A stretch of 64,000 nt of DNA. Origin: Roseateles_E sp005503085. Lineage in GTDB: Bacteria; Pseudomonadota; Gammaproteobacteria; Burkholderiales; Burkholderiaceae_C. Each line of letters begins with the position of its first letter. The first letter of the stretch is position 1. A program made the position numbers and the translations under genes. The DNA lies in contig NZ_JAQOWX010000010.1 of the NCBI RefSeq assembly GCF_028462495.1, positions 14,183 through 78,182 of the forward strand, read 5' to 3'. Shown one piece after another: positions 9,287 through 18,897 of the stretch. Below the pieces are notes generated by a model. It did not search any database. It had not been told where the DNA came from and saw only the letters and a program-made list of their open reading frames with translations.

Positions 9287-9299
9287 AGGTACTTATTCC

Positions 9300-9713
9300 T
9301 CAATGCGACGAACAGGCGCTGCCGCCCTTGGCCGGCATGGCATCGTCGCGACCCTTGCCGGCAGCGGCCAGCTTGGCCTCGTAGTCGGCCCAGAGCCGGG
9401 CCTGCTCGGCGCCGAGCTGGTAGAGATAGTCCCAGGAGAACAGGCCGCTGTCATGGCCGTCGCTGAACTGCGGGCGGATCGCGTAGTGGCCGACCTGCTC
9501 CAGCGCCGTGATGCCCACCTCGCGCTTGCCGGTCTGCAGGGTTTCCTGGCCCGGGCCATGGCCCATCACCTCGGCCGAGGGGCTGTAGACGCGCATCAGC
9601 TCGAAGGGAATCGAGAAGCGCGCCCCGTCGGAGAAAGCGATCTCCAGCACCCGCGACTGCTGGTGCACGGTGATGTCGGTGGGTGTGGGGGAGTTGGGGG
9701 TGAGGCCGGCCAT
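9300..9713 (-). CDS. DUF971 domain-containing protein
   Basis: A 137-residue small soluble protein with the DUF971 fold (also called the GBBH-like N-terminal domain): DGARFSIPFELMRVYSPSAE, then VGHYAIRPQFSDGHDSGLFSWDYLY. Homologues are often near iron-sulfur or ubiquinone genes and this domain is found at the N-terminus of gamma-butyrobetaine hydroxylases, but the role of the stand-alone form is unclear. The C-terminus is Cys/His-tipped (SACSSH). It precedes ubiE by 13 nt. Confidence 0.85.
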   Translation of the reverse strand: MAGLTPNSPTPTDITVHQQSRVLEIAFSDGARFSIPFELMRVYSPSAEVMGHGPGQETLQTGKREVGITALEQVGHYAIRPQFSDGHDSGLFSWDYLYQLGAEQARLWADYEAKLAAAGKGRDDAMPAKGGSACSSH

Positions 9714-9769
9714 GGGTGAGACTGCTGCGCGAGCGAGGGCGCCAGTGTAGCCGGCATGAACTCGGTCGC

Positions 9770-10141
9770 TCAGGCTGGCGCCGACTCCCGGATCAGGCTC
9801 TCGGCCGGGATGCCCAGTCCCGCGTGCAGGCGCCGTATCATCACCAGAGTCAACGGGCGGCGCCGGTTCAGCACTTCGTAGACCCGGTTGCTGCGGCCAA
9901 TCATCGGCTCCAGGTCGCGCGGGCTCAGGCCTTGCTGCTCCATGCGGAACTTGATGGCCTCGACCGGGTCCGGCGGCTCGATCGCATGATGCCGCGCCTC
10001 ATAGGCCTGGATCAGGGTCAGCAGCACCTCGAAATAGGCGCCGGCCTCGCTGTCCGGGTCGGGCTCGTCATCGAAGAATGGCGCCACGGCGCGCAAGGCC
10101 TGTTCGTAGTCAGCCGGGGTGCGGATGGGTCGGATGTCCAT
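9770..10141 (-). CDS. higA: HigA-type antitoxin (helix-turn-helix)
   Basis: A 123-residue protein with an acidic N-terminal toxin-binding region (EPDPDSEAGAYFEVL, about 26-40) and a C-terminal XRE-like helix-turn-helix (GLSPRDLEPMIGRSNRVYEV, about 75-94). This is the COG5499 arrangement of HigA antitoxins that partner RelE-like toxins. It follows the toxin gene by 27 nt on the same strand, the toxin-first order typical of higBA. It should neutralise HigB and repress its own promoter. Confidence is high for the pair, lower for exact subfamily. Confidence 0.85.
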   Translation of the reverse strand: MDIRPIRTPADYEQALRAVAPFFDDEPDPDSEAGAYFEVLLTLIQAYEARHHAIEPPDPVEAIKFRMEQQGLSPRDLEPMIGRSNRVYEVLNRRRPLTLVMIRRLHAGLGIPAESLIRESAPA

Positions 10142-10168
10142 GGTCTGCCTTTCTGGCGCGCTCTCTCT

Positions 10169-10471
10169 TCACTCGGTCTCGACGCTGGCGGCATCGATGG
10201 CGTCGTACTGCGCGTGGGTGCCGATGAACTTGATGTAGACCGCCTCATAGCGGTAGGCCACCGCAACCACCAGCCGGTACTGATTGCCCCTGATATTGAA
10301 CACGACGCGTCGCCCTGCCAGAAAACTGGCACTGGCATAAGCTCGCTTGATATCTTGTGACGTCAGCCAGCGGGCCTTGCTGGCCTCGTCGAACCAAGCC
10401 CTCAGCGCCTGCTCGGCATCGGGATGACGCAGCCAGAAATCCCGCAGCTGCTTGACAGCGATGACGCGCAT
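10169..10471 (-). CDS. higB: HigB-type mRNA interferase toxin
   Basis: A 100-residue basic protein of the HigB (COG4680) family, related to RelE: it starts MRVIAVKQLRDFWLRHPDAE, has a central VVFNIRGNQYRLVVAV strand pair and ends near YIKFIGTHAQYDAID. The family cleaves mRNA on the ribosome. The gene precedes the antitoxin, and only about 50 bp separate it from the upstream PhoX gene end, so the TA promoter must lie close to the start. Full length with conserved strand residues, so probably active. Confidence 0.87.
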   Translation of the reverse strand: MRVIAVKQLRDFWLRHPDAEQALRAWFDEASKARWLTSQDIKRAYASASFLAGRRVVFNIRGNQYRLVVAVAYRYEAVYIKFIGTHAQYDAIDAASVETE

Positions 10472-10520
10472 GGCCGGAGTTTAGTCCCAAAATGGGACCC
10501 AGCCCAAACAGCCCTGCCCT

Positions 10521-12425
10521 TCAGCTGCCTATCACCCCACCATCGAGCTTGCGCACCACCACGGTGGCCGAGCGGGGCCGGCCGTCGGGGCGCTGGTCGG
10601 GCCAGTTGGAGAAGCGGCGCGGCTGGGCCGGGTCGCTGCGCTCGCTGGGGCTCTCGCCCGGGTGCTGGATATTGATGAACATGGTGCGGCCATCGGGCGT
10701 CATCGTCGCACCGGTGACCTCGCTGCCGGCCGGGCCGGTCAGGAAGCGCCGCACCTCGCCGCTGCGCGGATCGGCGGCCAGCATGCAGTTATTGCCCAGC
10801 CGGGCCAGATCGCCCTTGCCCATCGCCGAGGTGGACATATCGGTCTGTATCCACAGCACGCCGCGCCCATCGACCCACAGGCCGTCGGGGCAGCCGAAGG
10901 CATCGCCCTTGATATTGCCCTTGGCCTCGGCACGCTCGTTGGCCGGGTCGCCGGCCAGCACGAAATGGTTCCAGGCGAGCGTCGTGGCGTCGAAATCGCC
11001 CTGCTCCTTCCAGCGGATGATGTGGCCCATGCTGTTGTTGGCGCGCGGATTGGCCGCATCGACAGCCGGCTGCTTGTCGCCGGCACGGTTGCTGTTATTG
11101 GTCAGCGTGCAGTAGACATAGCCCTCCTTGTCCACCGCGATCCATTCGGGCCGGTCCATCTTGGTAGCACCCAGCAGATCGCTGGCCTGGCGGCTCTTGA
11201 TCACGACCTCACCCTGGTCGGCGAAGCCGGCAGCCGCGCTCAGCGGGCCCTGGCCCTGGCTCAGCGCCAGCCAGCGGCCCGTGCCATCGGCGTCGAAGCG
11301 AGCGACGTAGAGCGTGCCGTGGTCCAGCAACTCGCTATTGGCGGCCAAGCCCCCAGGGCGAATCTTGTCGCGGCTGACGAATTTGTAGATGTACTCGAAG
11401 CGGGCGTCCTCGCCCATATAGACCACGGCGCGGCCGTCCTGGGTCACCGCCACCGTCGCGCCCTCGTGGGCCGCGCGGCCCAGCGCGGTGCGCTTGACCG
11501 GCACGCTGCTGGGGTTGAAGGGGTCGATCTCGACCACCCAGCCGAAACGGTTGGGCTCGTGGGGATGCTTGACCGCGTCGAAGCGCTCGTCGTGCTCGTG
11601 CCAGCGGTAGCCGGCCGGGTCGCCCTTGCGCAGGCCCCAGCGGCGCTGGTGCGCATCGGGCGCGTCCGGACCCTTGAAGTAGTTGATGAAGTTTTCTTCG
11701 CAGGTCAGGTAGGTGCCCCAGGGCGTGATGCCGCTGGCGCAGTTGTTCAGCGTGCCCAGCACGCGGCGGCCGCTGGCGTCCTGCGCGGTCTGCATCAGCG
11801 CGTGGCCGGCGGCCGGGCCGGCCAGCTGCATCGGCGTGTAGGCGGTGATGCGGCGCGCCCAGGGCGAAGGCCGCACCAGCTCCCAGCGTCCGCTGGGCTG
11901 CTGCTGTACCTCGATCACCGAGACGCCGTGTGCGGCCTGGGCCTTGCGCACCTTCTGGGCGTTCCAGCTCTGCATGCCGTCGGTGTGCAAGAGGCCATCG
12001 TCGCTGTATTCATGGTTCATCACCAGCAGGCCGGACTTGGAGCCCTCCTGGGCGAAGAAATGGATGCCGTCGTGGTGCATGCCCAGCTGGGTTTCCTGCT
12101 GGGCCGCCGTGTTGCTGCCGTCGAAGCGAAAGGCGCTGTCCTCACCCGACAGCCCGACCGGCTCGCCCCAGGCCGCGATCACCTGGGCGCTGTAGCCCTC
12201 GGGCACCACGATGGCATCCGCCGTCGACACCGGCACGCTCTTGAAACCCAGCAGCGGGCCACCCAGGACCCCGCCGCTGGCGCAGCCGCCAAGACCCAGC
12301 AGGCCGCCGAGGCCCAGACCCAGGCCGCCGCGCAGCAAGCTGCGGCGGGCCGGGTCGGAAACCTCGTGGATGCTGGTGTTGGCGCTGCGGTTGCTGTCTT
12401 CCATCGTCAGGAAATCCTTGGCCAT
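10521..12425 (-). CDS. PhoX-family phosphatase (DUF839), Tat-exported
   Basis: A protein of about 634 residues from the ATG at 12425. A second ATG at 12404 (MEDSNRSANT) has a better Shine-Dalgarno (AAGGA, 10 nt upstream) and may be the true start. A twin-arginine signal (ARRSLLRGGLGLGLGG) is followed by GGC, a possible lipobox. The body matches the PhoX-like DUF839 beta-propeller family, with motifs such as MNHEYSDDGLLH, NNCASGITPWGTYLTCEEN and YVYCTLTNNSNR. Known PhoX enzymes are Ca/Fe-dependent alkaline phosphatases. The catalytic specificity of this member is inferred. It follows the S8 protease gene on the same strand. Confidence 0.85.
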   Translation of the reverse strand: MAKDFLTMEDSNRSANTSIHEVSDPARRSLLRGGLGLGLGGLLGLGGCASGGVLGGPLLGFKSVPVSTADAIVVPEGYSAQVIAAWGEPVGLSGEDSAFRFDGSNTAAQQETQLGMHHDGIHFFAQEGSKSGLLVMNHEYSDDGLLHTDGMQSWNAQKVRKAQAAHGVSVIEVQQQPSGRWELVRPSPWARRITAYTPMQLAGPAAGHALMQTAQDASGRRVLGTLNNCASGITPWGTYLTCEENFINYFKGPDAPDAHQRRWGLRKGDPAGYRWHEHDERFDAVKHPHEPNRFGWVVEIDPFNPSSVPVKRTALGRAAHEGATVAVTQDGRAVVYMGEDARFEYIYKFVSRDKIRPGGLAANSELLDHGTLYVARFDADGTGRWLALSQGQGPLSAAAGFADQGEVVIKSRQASDLLGATKMDRPEWIAVDKEGYVYCTLTNNSNRAGDKQPAVDAANPRANNSMGHIIRWKEQGDFDATTLAWNHFVLAGDPANERAEAKGNIKGDAFGCPDGLWVDGRGVLWIQTDMSTSAMGKGDLARLGNNCMLAADPRSGEVRRFLTGPAGSEVTGATMTPDGRTMFINIQHPGESPSERSDPAQPRRFSNWPDQRPDGRPRSATVVVRKLDGGVIGS

Positions 12426-12525
12426 TGCGGTCTGCCTCGTCTGGGTGGATGCCAAAACCGCGAGCTTGACCCGCCAACGATGACAAAACCATGACAGACC
12501 GCGCCGACCAAGGCGCCATGACGAC

Positions 12526-14352
12526 TTACCAGCTCAGGCTCAGCGAGTAGTTCACATTGGTGCTGCCGCTGTAGTAGTAGACCCGCACATAGAAGTTCTG
12601 AGTCGTGCTGCCGGCGTTGCGGTAGCTGGCGCTGTCGGTCAGGCCGACATCGCGCTCGCTGCGCGCGACCACGGTACCGGCGCTGTTGACGATGTGCAGG
12701 TCGTAGTCGGTGCTGCCATTGGGCATGGGCAGGCTGGCCGACAGGGTGCGCCCGGCCGGCAGACTGACGCGGAAGTAGTCCGAATCGGTGCTGCTGGACA
12801 GCACCGCGCGCAGACTGCGCGGCGCGGCCACCGCATTGGCCTGGGCCAGGCTGTTATTGGGCTCGACTTCGTCCAGCAACGGCGGGGGGCCGCTGATGGC
12901 CAGCACCGCCGCGTGCGCGTCCAGCAGGCCGCTGCCGCACTGGCTGCAAGTGCCCGGGAAGGCGCGCGCGCTGCTCTTCAGCGCGGCGGCGATCTGGTCG
13001 GGCGTGGCGCTGGGCTTGGCGCTGAACATCAGGGCCGCGACCCCGGCCACATGGGGGGCGGCCATCGAGGTGCCCTGGTAGAAGGCGTAGTTGTCGGCGG
13101 CCGGCGTGCTGGTGCCGGTGTTCAAGGTGGACAGGATGCCGTTGCTGGTGCCCGCGCCGGTGTTGCCGCCGGGCGCGGCCAGCGCCACGACCGCGCCGTA
13201 ATTGGAGTACGGGGCGCGCGCGCCGTAGCGGTCGGTCGCGGCCACCGTGACCACGCCCGAGCAGCTGGCCGGGCTGAAGTTGGCGGCATTGGCATTGGAG
13301 TTGCCGGCCGCCACCACCACCACCGAGCCGCGCGAGCGGGCCCCGTTGACAGCGCTCTGGGTCGTGCTGTCGCAGCTGCCGCCGCCGCCCAGCGACAGGT
13401 TCAGCACCTTGGCCGGCGTGGCATTGGCCGGCACGCCGGGCACGCTGCCGCCCGAGGCCCAGATGATGCCGTCGGCGATGTCCGAGGTGTAGCCGCCGCA
13501 GCGGCCCAGCACCCGCACCGTCTGCAGCTTGGCGTTGAAGGCAATGCCGGCGATGCCGGCCGCGTTATTGGTGCGCGCCGCGATGGTGCCGGCCACATGG
13601 GTGCCGTGCCAACTGCTGTTGCGCGCGCCGCTGCCGGCGCCGCACTGGCCGGCGCTGCTCCAGTCGCCCGGGTCGCTGGGGTCGGCGTCGCGGCCGCCGC
13701 CGTCATTGGCGGTGGGCACATTGGCGATCATGTCGTAGCCGGCCACGGTCTGGCCGGACAGATCGGCATGGGGGCGGATGCCGGTGTCGATCACCGCCAC
13801 CACGACGCCGGCGCCGGTGGCCAAGTCCCAGGCGGCCGGCGCGCGGATGCCGCCGGTGGCTTCGAACAGATCCCATTGCTGGCTGTACTGGCTGTCATTG
13901 GGCGTCAGCAGCGCATACATCTTGCGGTCGGGCTCGGCGTACTCGATGTCCGGGTCCTCGGCCTTGAGCCGGGCCGCCAGCGCCTGCATCTCGGCCAGCG
14001 GCAGGGCGCGGTCCAGGCCCATCACATGGGCGCCGACGCCGCTCTGGCGCAGCAGCTGCAGCTTCAGGCCGCGCTGCGAGACCAGGCCGCGAGCCCGCTC
14101 GACACGCTGGCTCAAGGTGCCGGCCTCCAGCACCCGGGCCCGGGTCACCAGCTGGCCGCGCTCCAGCACGGCCTCACTGGCATCGCGGTACTTGATGATC
14201 AGGCGATCGGTCTCGCTGCTCGGCACGGCGCGCAGCCCCGGGTCATCGGCCTCGGCGGCGGACTGGCCGGCCTGGGCGGCACCGGCAGCGGCCAGCGCCA
14301 GCGCCAGCAAGACCGGCTTGCGGCCGGCACGGAATCGACGAAGTGAGTGCAT
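12526..14352 (-). CDS. Secreted S8 (subtilisin-like) serine protease with C-terminal PPC domain
   Basis: A 608-residue exported protease. The start is the ATG at 14352, chosen because a signal peptide follows at once (MHSLRRFRAGRKPVLLALAL, cleavage near AAQAG) and GGAGAG lies 9 nt upstream; the frame stays open further upstream. A propeptide-like region (about 45-125) precedes the subtilase domain with the catalytic triad D189 (VIDTG), H249 (WHGTHVAG) and S429 (GTSMAAPHVAG). After about residue 500 (EVEPNNSLAQAN) comes a bacterial pre-peptidase C-terminal (PPC) domain ending SLSLSW. It is divergent from the M13 peptidase gene; both may act on external protein. Confidence 0.92.
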   Translation of the reverse strand: MHSLRRFRAGRKPVLLALALAAAGAAQAGQSAAEADDPGLRAVPSSETDRLIIKYRDASEAVLERGQLVTRARVLEAGTLSQRVERARGLVSQRGLKLQLLRQSGVGAHVMGLDRALPLAEMQALAARLKAEDPDIEYAEPDRKMYALLTPNDSQYSQQWDLFEATGGIRAPAAWDLATGAGVVVAVIDTGIRPHADLSGQTVAGYDMIANVPTANDGGGRDADPSDPGDWSSAGQCGAGSGARNSSWHGTHVAGTIAARTNNAAGIAGIAFNAKLQTVRVLGRCGGYTSDIADGIIWASGGSVPGVPANATPAKVLNLSLGGGGSCDSTTQSAVNGARSRGSVVVVAAGNSNANAANFSPASCSGVVTVAATDRYGARAPYSNYGAVVALAAPGGNTGAGTSNGILSTLNTGTSTPAADNYAFYQGTSMAAPHVAGVAALMFSAKPSATPDQIAAALKSSARAFPGTCSQCGSGLLDAHAAVLAISGPPPLLDEVEPNNSLAQANAVAAPRSLRAVLSSSTDSDYFRVSLPAGRTLSASLPMPNGSTDYDLHIVNSAGTVVARSERDVGLTDSASYRNAGSTTQNFYVRVYYYSGSTNVNYSLSLSW

Positions 14353-14656
14353 GAATGAAACTCTCCGAAGTCGGGCGCTTGGCCTTGCGCGGCATGACGC
14401 CCTGGCTGGCCCCCGGTGGGGAGCCTGATCTCCGCCAGAACGAGCGGATAGCCCGGCGGCGGCAGTGGCTTCCGCGGGCCGGTTCCGGACCCGGCCCGCG
14501 AAAGTGGGCGCAGTGTAGGCACGCCAAACGGGCGCATATCGCCCACCTGTCAACCCTTGCAGGGCGGGCAAACCCGGGCGCCGATGGCGGTCCCGATGGC
14601 CGACAGCGCTGCTTGCCGCTACGCTGGCCGGCTCATCCAAGATCGCACCAAAACCG
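14353..14656. promoter_or_regulatory. Divergent intergenic region between S8 and M13 protease genes
   Basis: A 304-bp non-coding stretch between two divergent exported peptidase genes, so it must hold both promoters. No clear -35/-10 pair was recognised. Open frames cross it on both strands but they have no family features and are unlikely to be genes. Confidence 0.4.
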
Positions 14657-16684
14657 ATGCCACGCCTGACAAAAATCGCCGCCGCCCTGCTGATCGCCGG
14701 CACCTTCGCCCTGCCCTCGGCGCAGGCGCTGGACCTCAAGAATCTGTCGCCCGATGTTGCCCCCTGCAATGACTTTTACGAGTTTGTGAACGGCCGCTGG
14801 GACGCCGCCACGCCGCTGCCCGACGGTCGCGCGCGCATCGGCAGCTTCATCGATCTGCGCATCGCCAATGACGCCATCCTGCAGCAAGGCCTGGACGAGC
14901 TGATCGCCAAACCGGCGCTGCAGACCAGCCCGGGGCTGAAAGCCGTGGCGGCCTTCTATGCCAGCGGCATGGACCTGGCCGCCATCGAGGCCGGCGGCCT
15001 CAAGGCCTTGCGGCCGCTGCTGGCCCAGATCGCGGCGCTGCGCGGGCCGGCCGATCTGCCGGCGGCGCTGGCGGCACTGAACCGGGTGCAGGTGGCGGCA
15101 CCGCTGAACGCCTATGTCTGGCACGACCCCAAGGACACGCGCCGCCATGCGCTGATCTTTGCCCAGGCCGGCTTGGGCCTGCCCGACCGTGAGGACTATT
15201 TCAAGAGCGATGCGGTCTCGGCTCGCCTGCAGGCCGCTTATCGCGCCTACGCCAAGACGCTGCTGGCGGCCGCCGGACTGCCGGCCGAGGCCGCCGATAT
15301 CGAGGCGCTGATGGCTTTCGAGACCCGGCTGGCCGAGGCCTCGCGCACCCGCGTCAAGCTGCGCGAACCGAACGCCAACTACAACCCCTTCGATGCCAAG
15401 GCACTGGCGGCGGCCGCGCCGGGCTTCGACTGGGCCGCCTATCTGGCCGCCTACACCGGCCGGCCCGAAGGCGTGGCGCGTTTCATCATGGGCCAGCCCG
15501 AGTTCGCCCAGCGACTGGGCGAGCTGGCGACCGACGCCGCGCCAGCCGTCTGGCGCAGCTATCTGAGCCTGCGCCTGCTGGACGCCAGCGCGGCGCGCTT
15601 GCCCAAGGTCTTTGCCGACGCACATTTCGCTTATCACGGCGCCGCCATCGCCGGGCTGAAGGCGCCAGCGCCGCGCAGCGAAGACGTGATCGTGAGCATC
15701 GGCGGGCGCACCGGCAGCGCGCCAGTGGGCCTGGCCCTGGGCGAGCTCTTCGTGGCCAAAGCCTTCCCGGCCGAGGCGCAGGCGCGCTCGCTGCAACTGG
15801 TGGCCGATATCAAGGCAGCGATGCGCAGCCGCATCGAGGGCCTGGCCTGGATGAGCGCGCCGACCAAGCAGCGCGCGCTGGCCAAGCTCGACGCGATGGC
15901 CTTGAAGATAGGCGCGCCCGAGCGCTGGCCCGACTATGCCGGACTGCAACTGAAGGCCGATGACTACGCCGGCAATGCGCTGCGCGTCAGCGCCTGGCAG
16001 AGCGCCCAGCGCCTGGCCGATCTGGACCGGCCGGTGGACCGCTCGCGCTGGACCACCAGCCCGCACATCGTCAACGCCTTTGCCGGCGGGCTCAACGAGA
16101 TCATCTTTCCGGCCGGCATCCTGCAGCCGCCCTTCTTCGACGCCCGGGCCGATGACGCGGTCAACTACGGCGGCATCGGCATGGTGATCGGCCACGAGAT
16201 CACGCACCACTTCGACGACCGCGGCCGCCAGTACGACAGCGTCGGCAATCTGGCCGACTGGTGGACGCCCGAGGACGCGGCCGCCTACCAGGCCCGGGCC
16301 GCGCAGGTGGCCGCGCTCTACAGCGGCTATGAGCCGCTGCCGGGCCAGCGCATCAACGGCCAGCAGATGCTGGGCGAGAACATCTCCGACATCGCCGGCA
16401 TGCCGATCGCCTTCGAGGGCCTGCAGCGCGCACTGGCCCGCAGCGGCGCCCGCGACAAGGTCGACGGCTACACGCCCGAGCAGCGCTTCTTCCTGTCCAA
16501 CGCGCTGATCTGGCGCACCAAGATGCGCAACGAGCTGCTGATCAACCAGCTGCGCACCGGCCAGCACTCGCCGCCCAAGTACCGGGTGCTGGGCCCGATG
16601 TCCAATCTGCCGGCCTTTGCCCAGGCCTTTGCCTGCAAACCCGGTGACGCGATGGTGGCGGCCGAGCCGATCAGGGTCTGGTGA
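14657..16684 (+). CDS. M13-family zinc metallopeptidase (neprilysin/PepO type), exported
   Basis: A 675-residue protein with a signal peptide (MPRLTKIAAALLIAGTFALP, cleavage near AQALD). The N-terminal peptidase_M13_N region begins NLSPDVAPCNDFYEFVNGRW. The C-terminal catalytic domain has the zinc motif HEITHH (residues 513-518), the third ligand in ENISDIAG (E574) and the family end EPIRVW. Bacterial members cleave oligopeptides in the periplasm. The gene is convergent with the HIT gene, with a 4-nt gap. Length is normal and all metal ligands are intact. Confidence 0.93.
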   Translation: MPRLTKIAAALLIAGTFALPSAQALDLKNLSPDVAPCNDFYEFVNGRWDAATPLPDGRARIGSFIDLRIANDAILQQGLDELIAKPALQTSPGLKAVAAFYASGMDLAAIEAGGLKALRPLLAQIAALRGPADLPAALAALNRVQVAAPLNAYVWHDPKDTRRHALIFAQAGLGLPDREDYFKSDAVSARLQAAYRAYAKTLLAAAGLPAEAADIEALMAFETRLAEASRTRVKLREPNANYNPFDAKALAAAAPGFDWAAYLAAYTGRPEGVARFIMGQPEFAQRLGELATDAAPAVWRSYLSLRLLDASAARLPKVFADAHFAYHGAAIAGLKAPAPRSEDVIVSIGGRTGSAPVGLALGELFVAKAFPAEAQARSLQLVADIKAAMRSRIEGLAWMSAPTKQRALAKLDAMALKIGAPERWPDYAGLQLKADDYAGNALRVSAWQSAQRLADLDRPVDRSRWTTSPHIVNAFAGGLNEIIFPAGILQPPFFDARADDAVNYGGIGMVIGHEITHHFDDRGRQYDSVGNLADWWTPEDAAAYQARAAQVAALYSGYEPLPGQRINGQQMLGENISDIAGMPIAFEGLQRALARSGARDKVDGYTPEQRFFLSNALIWRTKMRNELLINQLRTGQHSPPKYRVLGPMSNLPAFAQAFACKPGDAMVAAEPIRVW

Positions 16685-16688
16685 GGGC

Positions 16689-17132
16689 TCAGTCCGCGGC
16701 CGTCACGGCGGCCGCGATGGCCGCGTCCAGCGCCGGCAGGCGCTGACGCAGCACCGCCAGTCGGGCCTCATCGGCGGGGCGCTGAGCGCTGCCCCAGACC
16801 GGGTTCGGGTAGTGGCTGTCCCAGTCGAAGCGGGCGATCACATGCCAGTGCAGATGGGGCACGACATTGCCCAGGCTGGCGAGATTGATCTTGGTCGGGG
16901 CCAGGTCTTGCCTGAGCAGCCTCTCGATGCGGTTGACGGCTTCCATGCAGGCCAAGCGAGCGACGGCGTCGAGATCGCTGAACTCGGCCACATGGGCGCG
17001 CCAGATCAGGCGATAAAAAGCCGGGAACGCGGCCTCCTCGGCGCGGATCACGCGCCACAACGGGGTTTGTGCGACCAGCAGACCGCCGTCGTCGCGGCAC
17101 AGCGGGCAGTCGGATTGAGTGGTGATGTCCAT
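16689..17132 (-). CDS. HIT-family nucleotide-binding protein
   Basis: About 147 residues from the ATG at 17132 (MDITTQSDCPLC). An upstream GTG at 17156 is also possible but adds nothing conserved. It has a Cys pair at the N-terminus (CPLC) and the histidine triad in VPHLHWHVIARFDWDS, the AMP-binding active site of HIT hydrolases. Substrates of such stand-alone bacterial HIT proteins are nucleotide adducts; the physiological one is unknown. Confidence 0.88.
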   Translation of the reverse strand: MDITTQSDCPLCRDDGGLLVAQTPLWRVIRAEEAAFPAFYRLIWRAHVAEFSDLDAVARLACMEAVNRIERLLRQDLAPTKINLASLGNVVPHLHWHVIARFDWDSHYPNPVWGSAQRPADEARLAVLRQRLPALDAAIAAAVTAAD

Positions 17133-17374
17133 GGCAGAGGCACTGTAACCGGCCACGCGGCTTCGTCATGACTTCCGGCACGCAAGGCCCGTCGCAGCGG
17201 GGTTTGTGACGAAATCAGTTCGTCGCGAAATCCGGTCGATCATCCTCCGGCTTTGGCATTTGGTCGCGGTGACCTTGGTCCGACCCCAGGGGCAACCCTA
17301 GGCTGTGCCCATGTTCCGGAGCCAGCGCTCCGGTTCTTCGCACCCACCGACAGCCATCGATCAAGGAGATCCCC

Positions 17375-17809
17375 ATGACCAAGACCCTGTACCGCACACT
17401 GAGCGCCACCGCACTGCTTCTGCTCGCCGGCCTGGCCCAAGCCCAGTCTCAACCCGAGGGGCTCAAGCGCGTCGAAGTCAGCGGCAAGCAAGGCGAACCG
17501 GTGCGCCGCGATGTCAGCCGCAGCTGCCCGGGCGTCGCCGCCACACTGCAAGAGGCACTGGAAAGGTCCTGGCACCTCGAAGAGCAGGAGGCCACGGTGC
17601 GCGTCTCGTTCCGCCTGCAGGGCGAGGACACCACCGAGGTCAAGTCGCAGGGCGGGCCATTGGCCTACCGTACCGCCGTGCGCCGTGCGGTCAATGCCAT
17701 GCAGTGCACCAAGCAGGCCACGGACGGCCAGCTCTACAGCTTCGAGATCAGCTTCGTGGCGCCGAAAGACGAAGACGGCAGCTATCGCGTGGCGCTGCAG
17801 GAGAACTGA
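17375..17809 (+). CDS. Small secreted protein of unknown function
   Basis: A 144-residue exported protein: signal peptide MTKTLYRTLSATALLLLAGL with cleavage near AQAQS, then a mature domain of about 120 residues. It has two cysteines (in SRSCPGVA and AMQCTKQ) that could form a disulfide. The Shine-Dalgarno AAGGAG lies 7 nt before the ATG. The leader holds a hairpin with a perfect 7-bp stem at 17316-17333 (CCGGAGC-CAGC-GCTCCGG). I do not recognise the family. It stands alone, 71 bp before the Bug gene on the same strand. Confidence 0.7.
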   Translation: MTKTLYRTLSATALLLLAGLAQAQSQPEGLKRVEVSGKQGEPVRRDVSRSCPGVAATLQEALERSWHLEEQEATVRVSFRLQGEDTTEVKSQGGPLAYRTAVRRAVNAMQCTKQATDGQLYSFEISFVAPKDEDGSYRVALQEN

Positions 17810-17880
17810 CAGCGCAGCGGCGGCGGTGGCCCTCTAAGATGGGCGGCACTGTGTTGCCTGCCCACCGCCAAGGACTGCTG

Positions 17881-18870
17881 ATGCCCACTCCGTTGATGAC
17901 CCGCCGCCTGTTCTGCCTTGCCCCGTTTGGACTGGCTTTTTTGGCCCTGGCCCCGTTGGCGGCTCAGGCCGACACCTGGCCCAGCAAACCGATACGCTGG
18001 GTCGTGGCCTACCCGGCCGGCGGCGGCTCGGACTTCCTGGCGCGCCAGCTCGCCCCGGCACTGGGCGCGCAGCTGGGCCAGACCCTGGTGATCGAGAACC
18101 GGCCCGGCGCCGGCGGCATGATTGGTACCGATGTGGCGGCCAAGGCGCCAGCCGATGGCTACACCCTGCTGACCGGCGACAACGGCGCGATGGTGTTCAA
18201 CAGCGCGATGTACAAGAAGCTGCCCTATGCCCCCGGCGACTTCACGCCGGTGGGCTTCATGGCGCGCTTCCCGCTGATCCTGGTCGTGAATCCGAACTCC
18301 GGCTTCAGCAGCGCCCGCCAATGGCTGGACGAGGTGCGCAAGAGCCCCGGCAAGTACAGCTATGCCTCGCCAGGCATCGGCAGCCCGCACCATCTGGCGA
18401 TGGAGCTGCTGAAGGAGCGCAGCGGCAGCTTCATCGTCCATGTGCCCTACCGCGGCACGGCCTTCTCGACCCAGGACCTGATCGCCGGCGTACTGCCCAT
18501 GGGCATTCTGGACACGGCCGCCGGCCTGCCGCATATCCGCGCCGGCAAGCTCCGGGCGCTGGCCGTGCTGTCGCCCAAGCGCGTGCCGCAGCTGCCCGAG
18601 GTGCCAAGCTTTGCCGAGCTGGGGCTCAAGGGCGTGGACGTGGCGGCCTGGCAGGGGCTGTTCGTACCCAAGGGCACGCCCGAGCCTATCGTCAAGCGGC
18701 TCACCGCCGAGATGCAGAAGGCCATCGCACTGCCTGAGGTCAAGGCCAGGCTGGAAGACTTCGGCCTTGAAGTGGCCCCAAGCGACGGGCCGACGCTGGG
18801 CCGCTTCGTGCAGCAGGAAACCCAGTTCTGGCATGCGCTGATCCGGGAGCGCAAGCTCGCGGCCGACTGA
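17881..18870 (+). CDS. Bug-family tripartite tricarboxylate transporter substrate-binding protein
   Basis: A 329-residue periplasmic binding protein. The start is the ATG at 17881, followed by a signal region with an Arg pair (MTRRLFCLAPFGLAFLAL) and cleavage near AAQAD. Family motifs are WPSKPIRWVVAYPAGGGSD at the mature N-terminus, ENRPGAGGMIGTD in the middle and LRALAVLSPKR near the ligand cleft. Such proteins bind small carboxylates or similar compounds and usually work with TctAB permeases, but none is encoded nearby, so this is one of the many orphan Bug proteins of Burkholderiales. The ligand cannot be predicted. Confidence 0.9.
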   Translation: MPTPLMTRRLFCLAPFGLAFLALAPLAAQADTWPSKPIRWVVAYPAGGGSDFLARQLAPALGAQLGQTLVIENRPGAGGMIGTDVAAKAPADGYTLLTGDNGAMVFNSAMYKKLPYAPGDFTPVGFMARFPLILVVNPNSGFSSARQWLDEVRKSPGKYSYASPGIGSPHHLAMELLKERSGSFIVHVPYRGTAFSTQDLIAGVLPMGILDTAAGLPHIRAGKLRALAVLSPKRVPQLPEVPSFAELGLKGVDVAAWQGLFVPKGTPEPIVKRLTAEMQKAIALPEVKARLEDFGLEVAPSDGPTLGRFVQQETQFWHALIRERKLAAD

Positions 18871-18897
18871 ACGACGGGCCTGCAAATTTTTCACGGA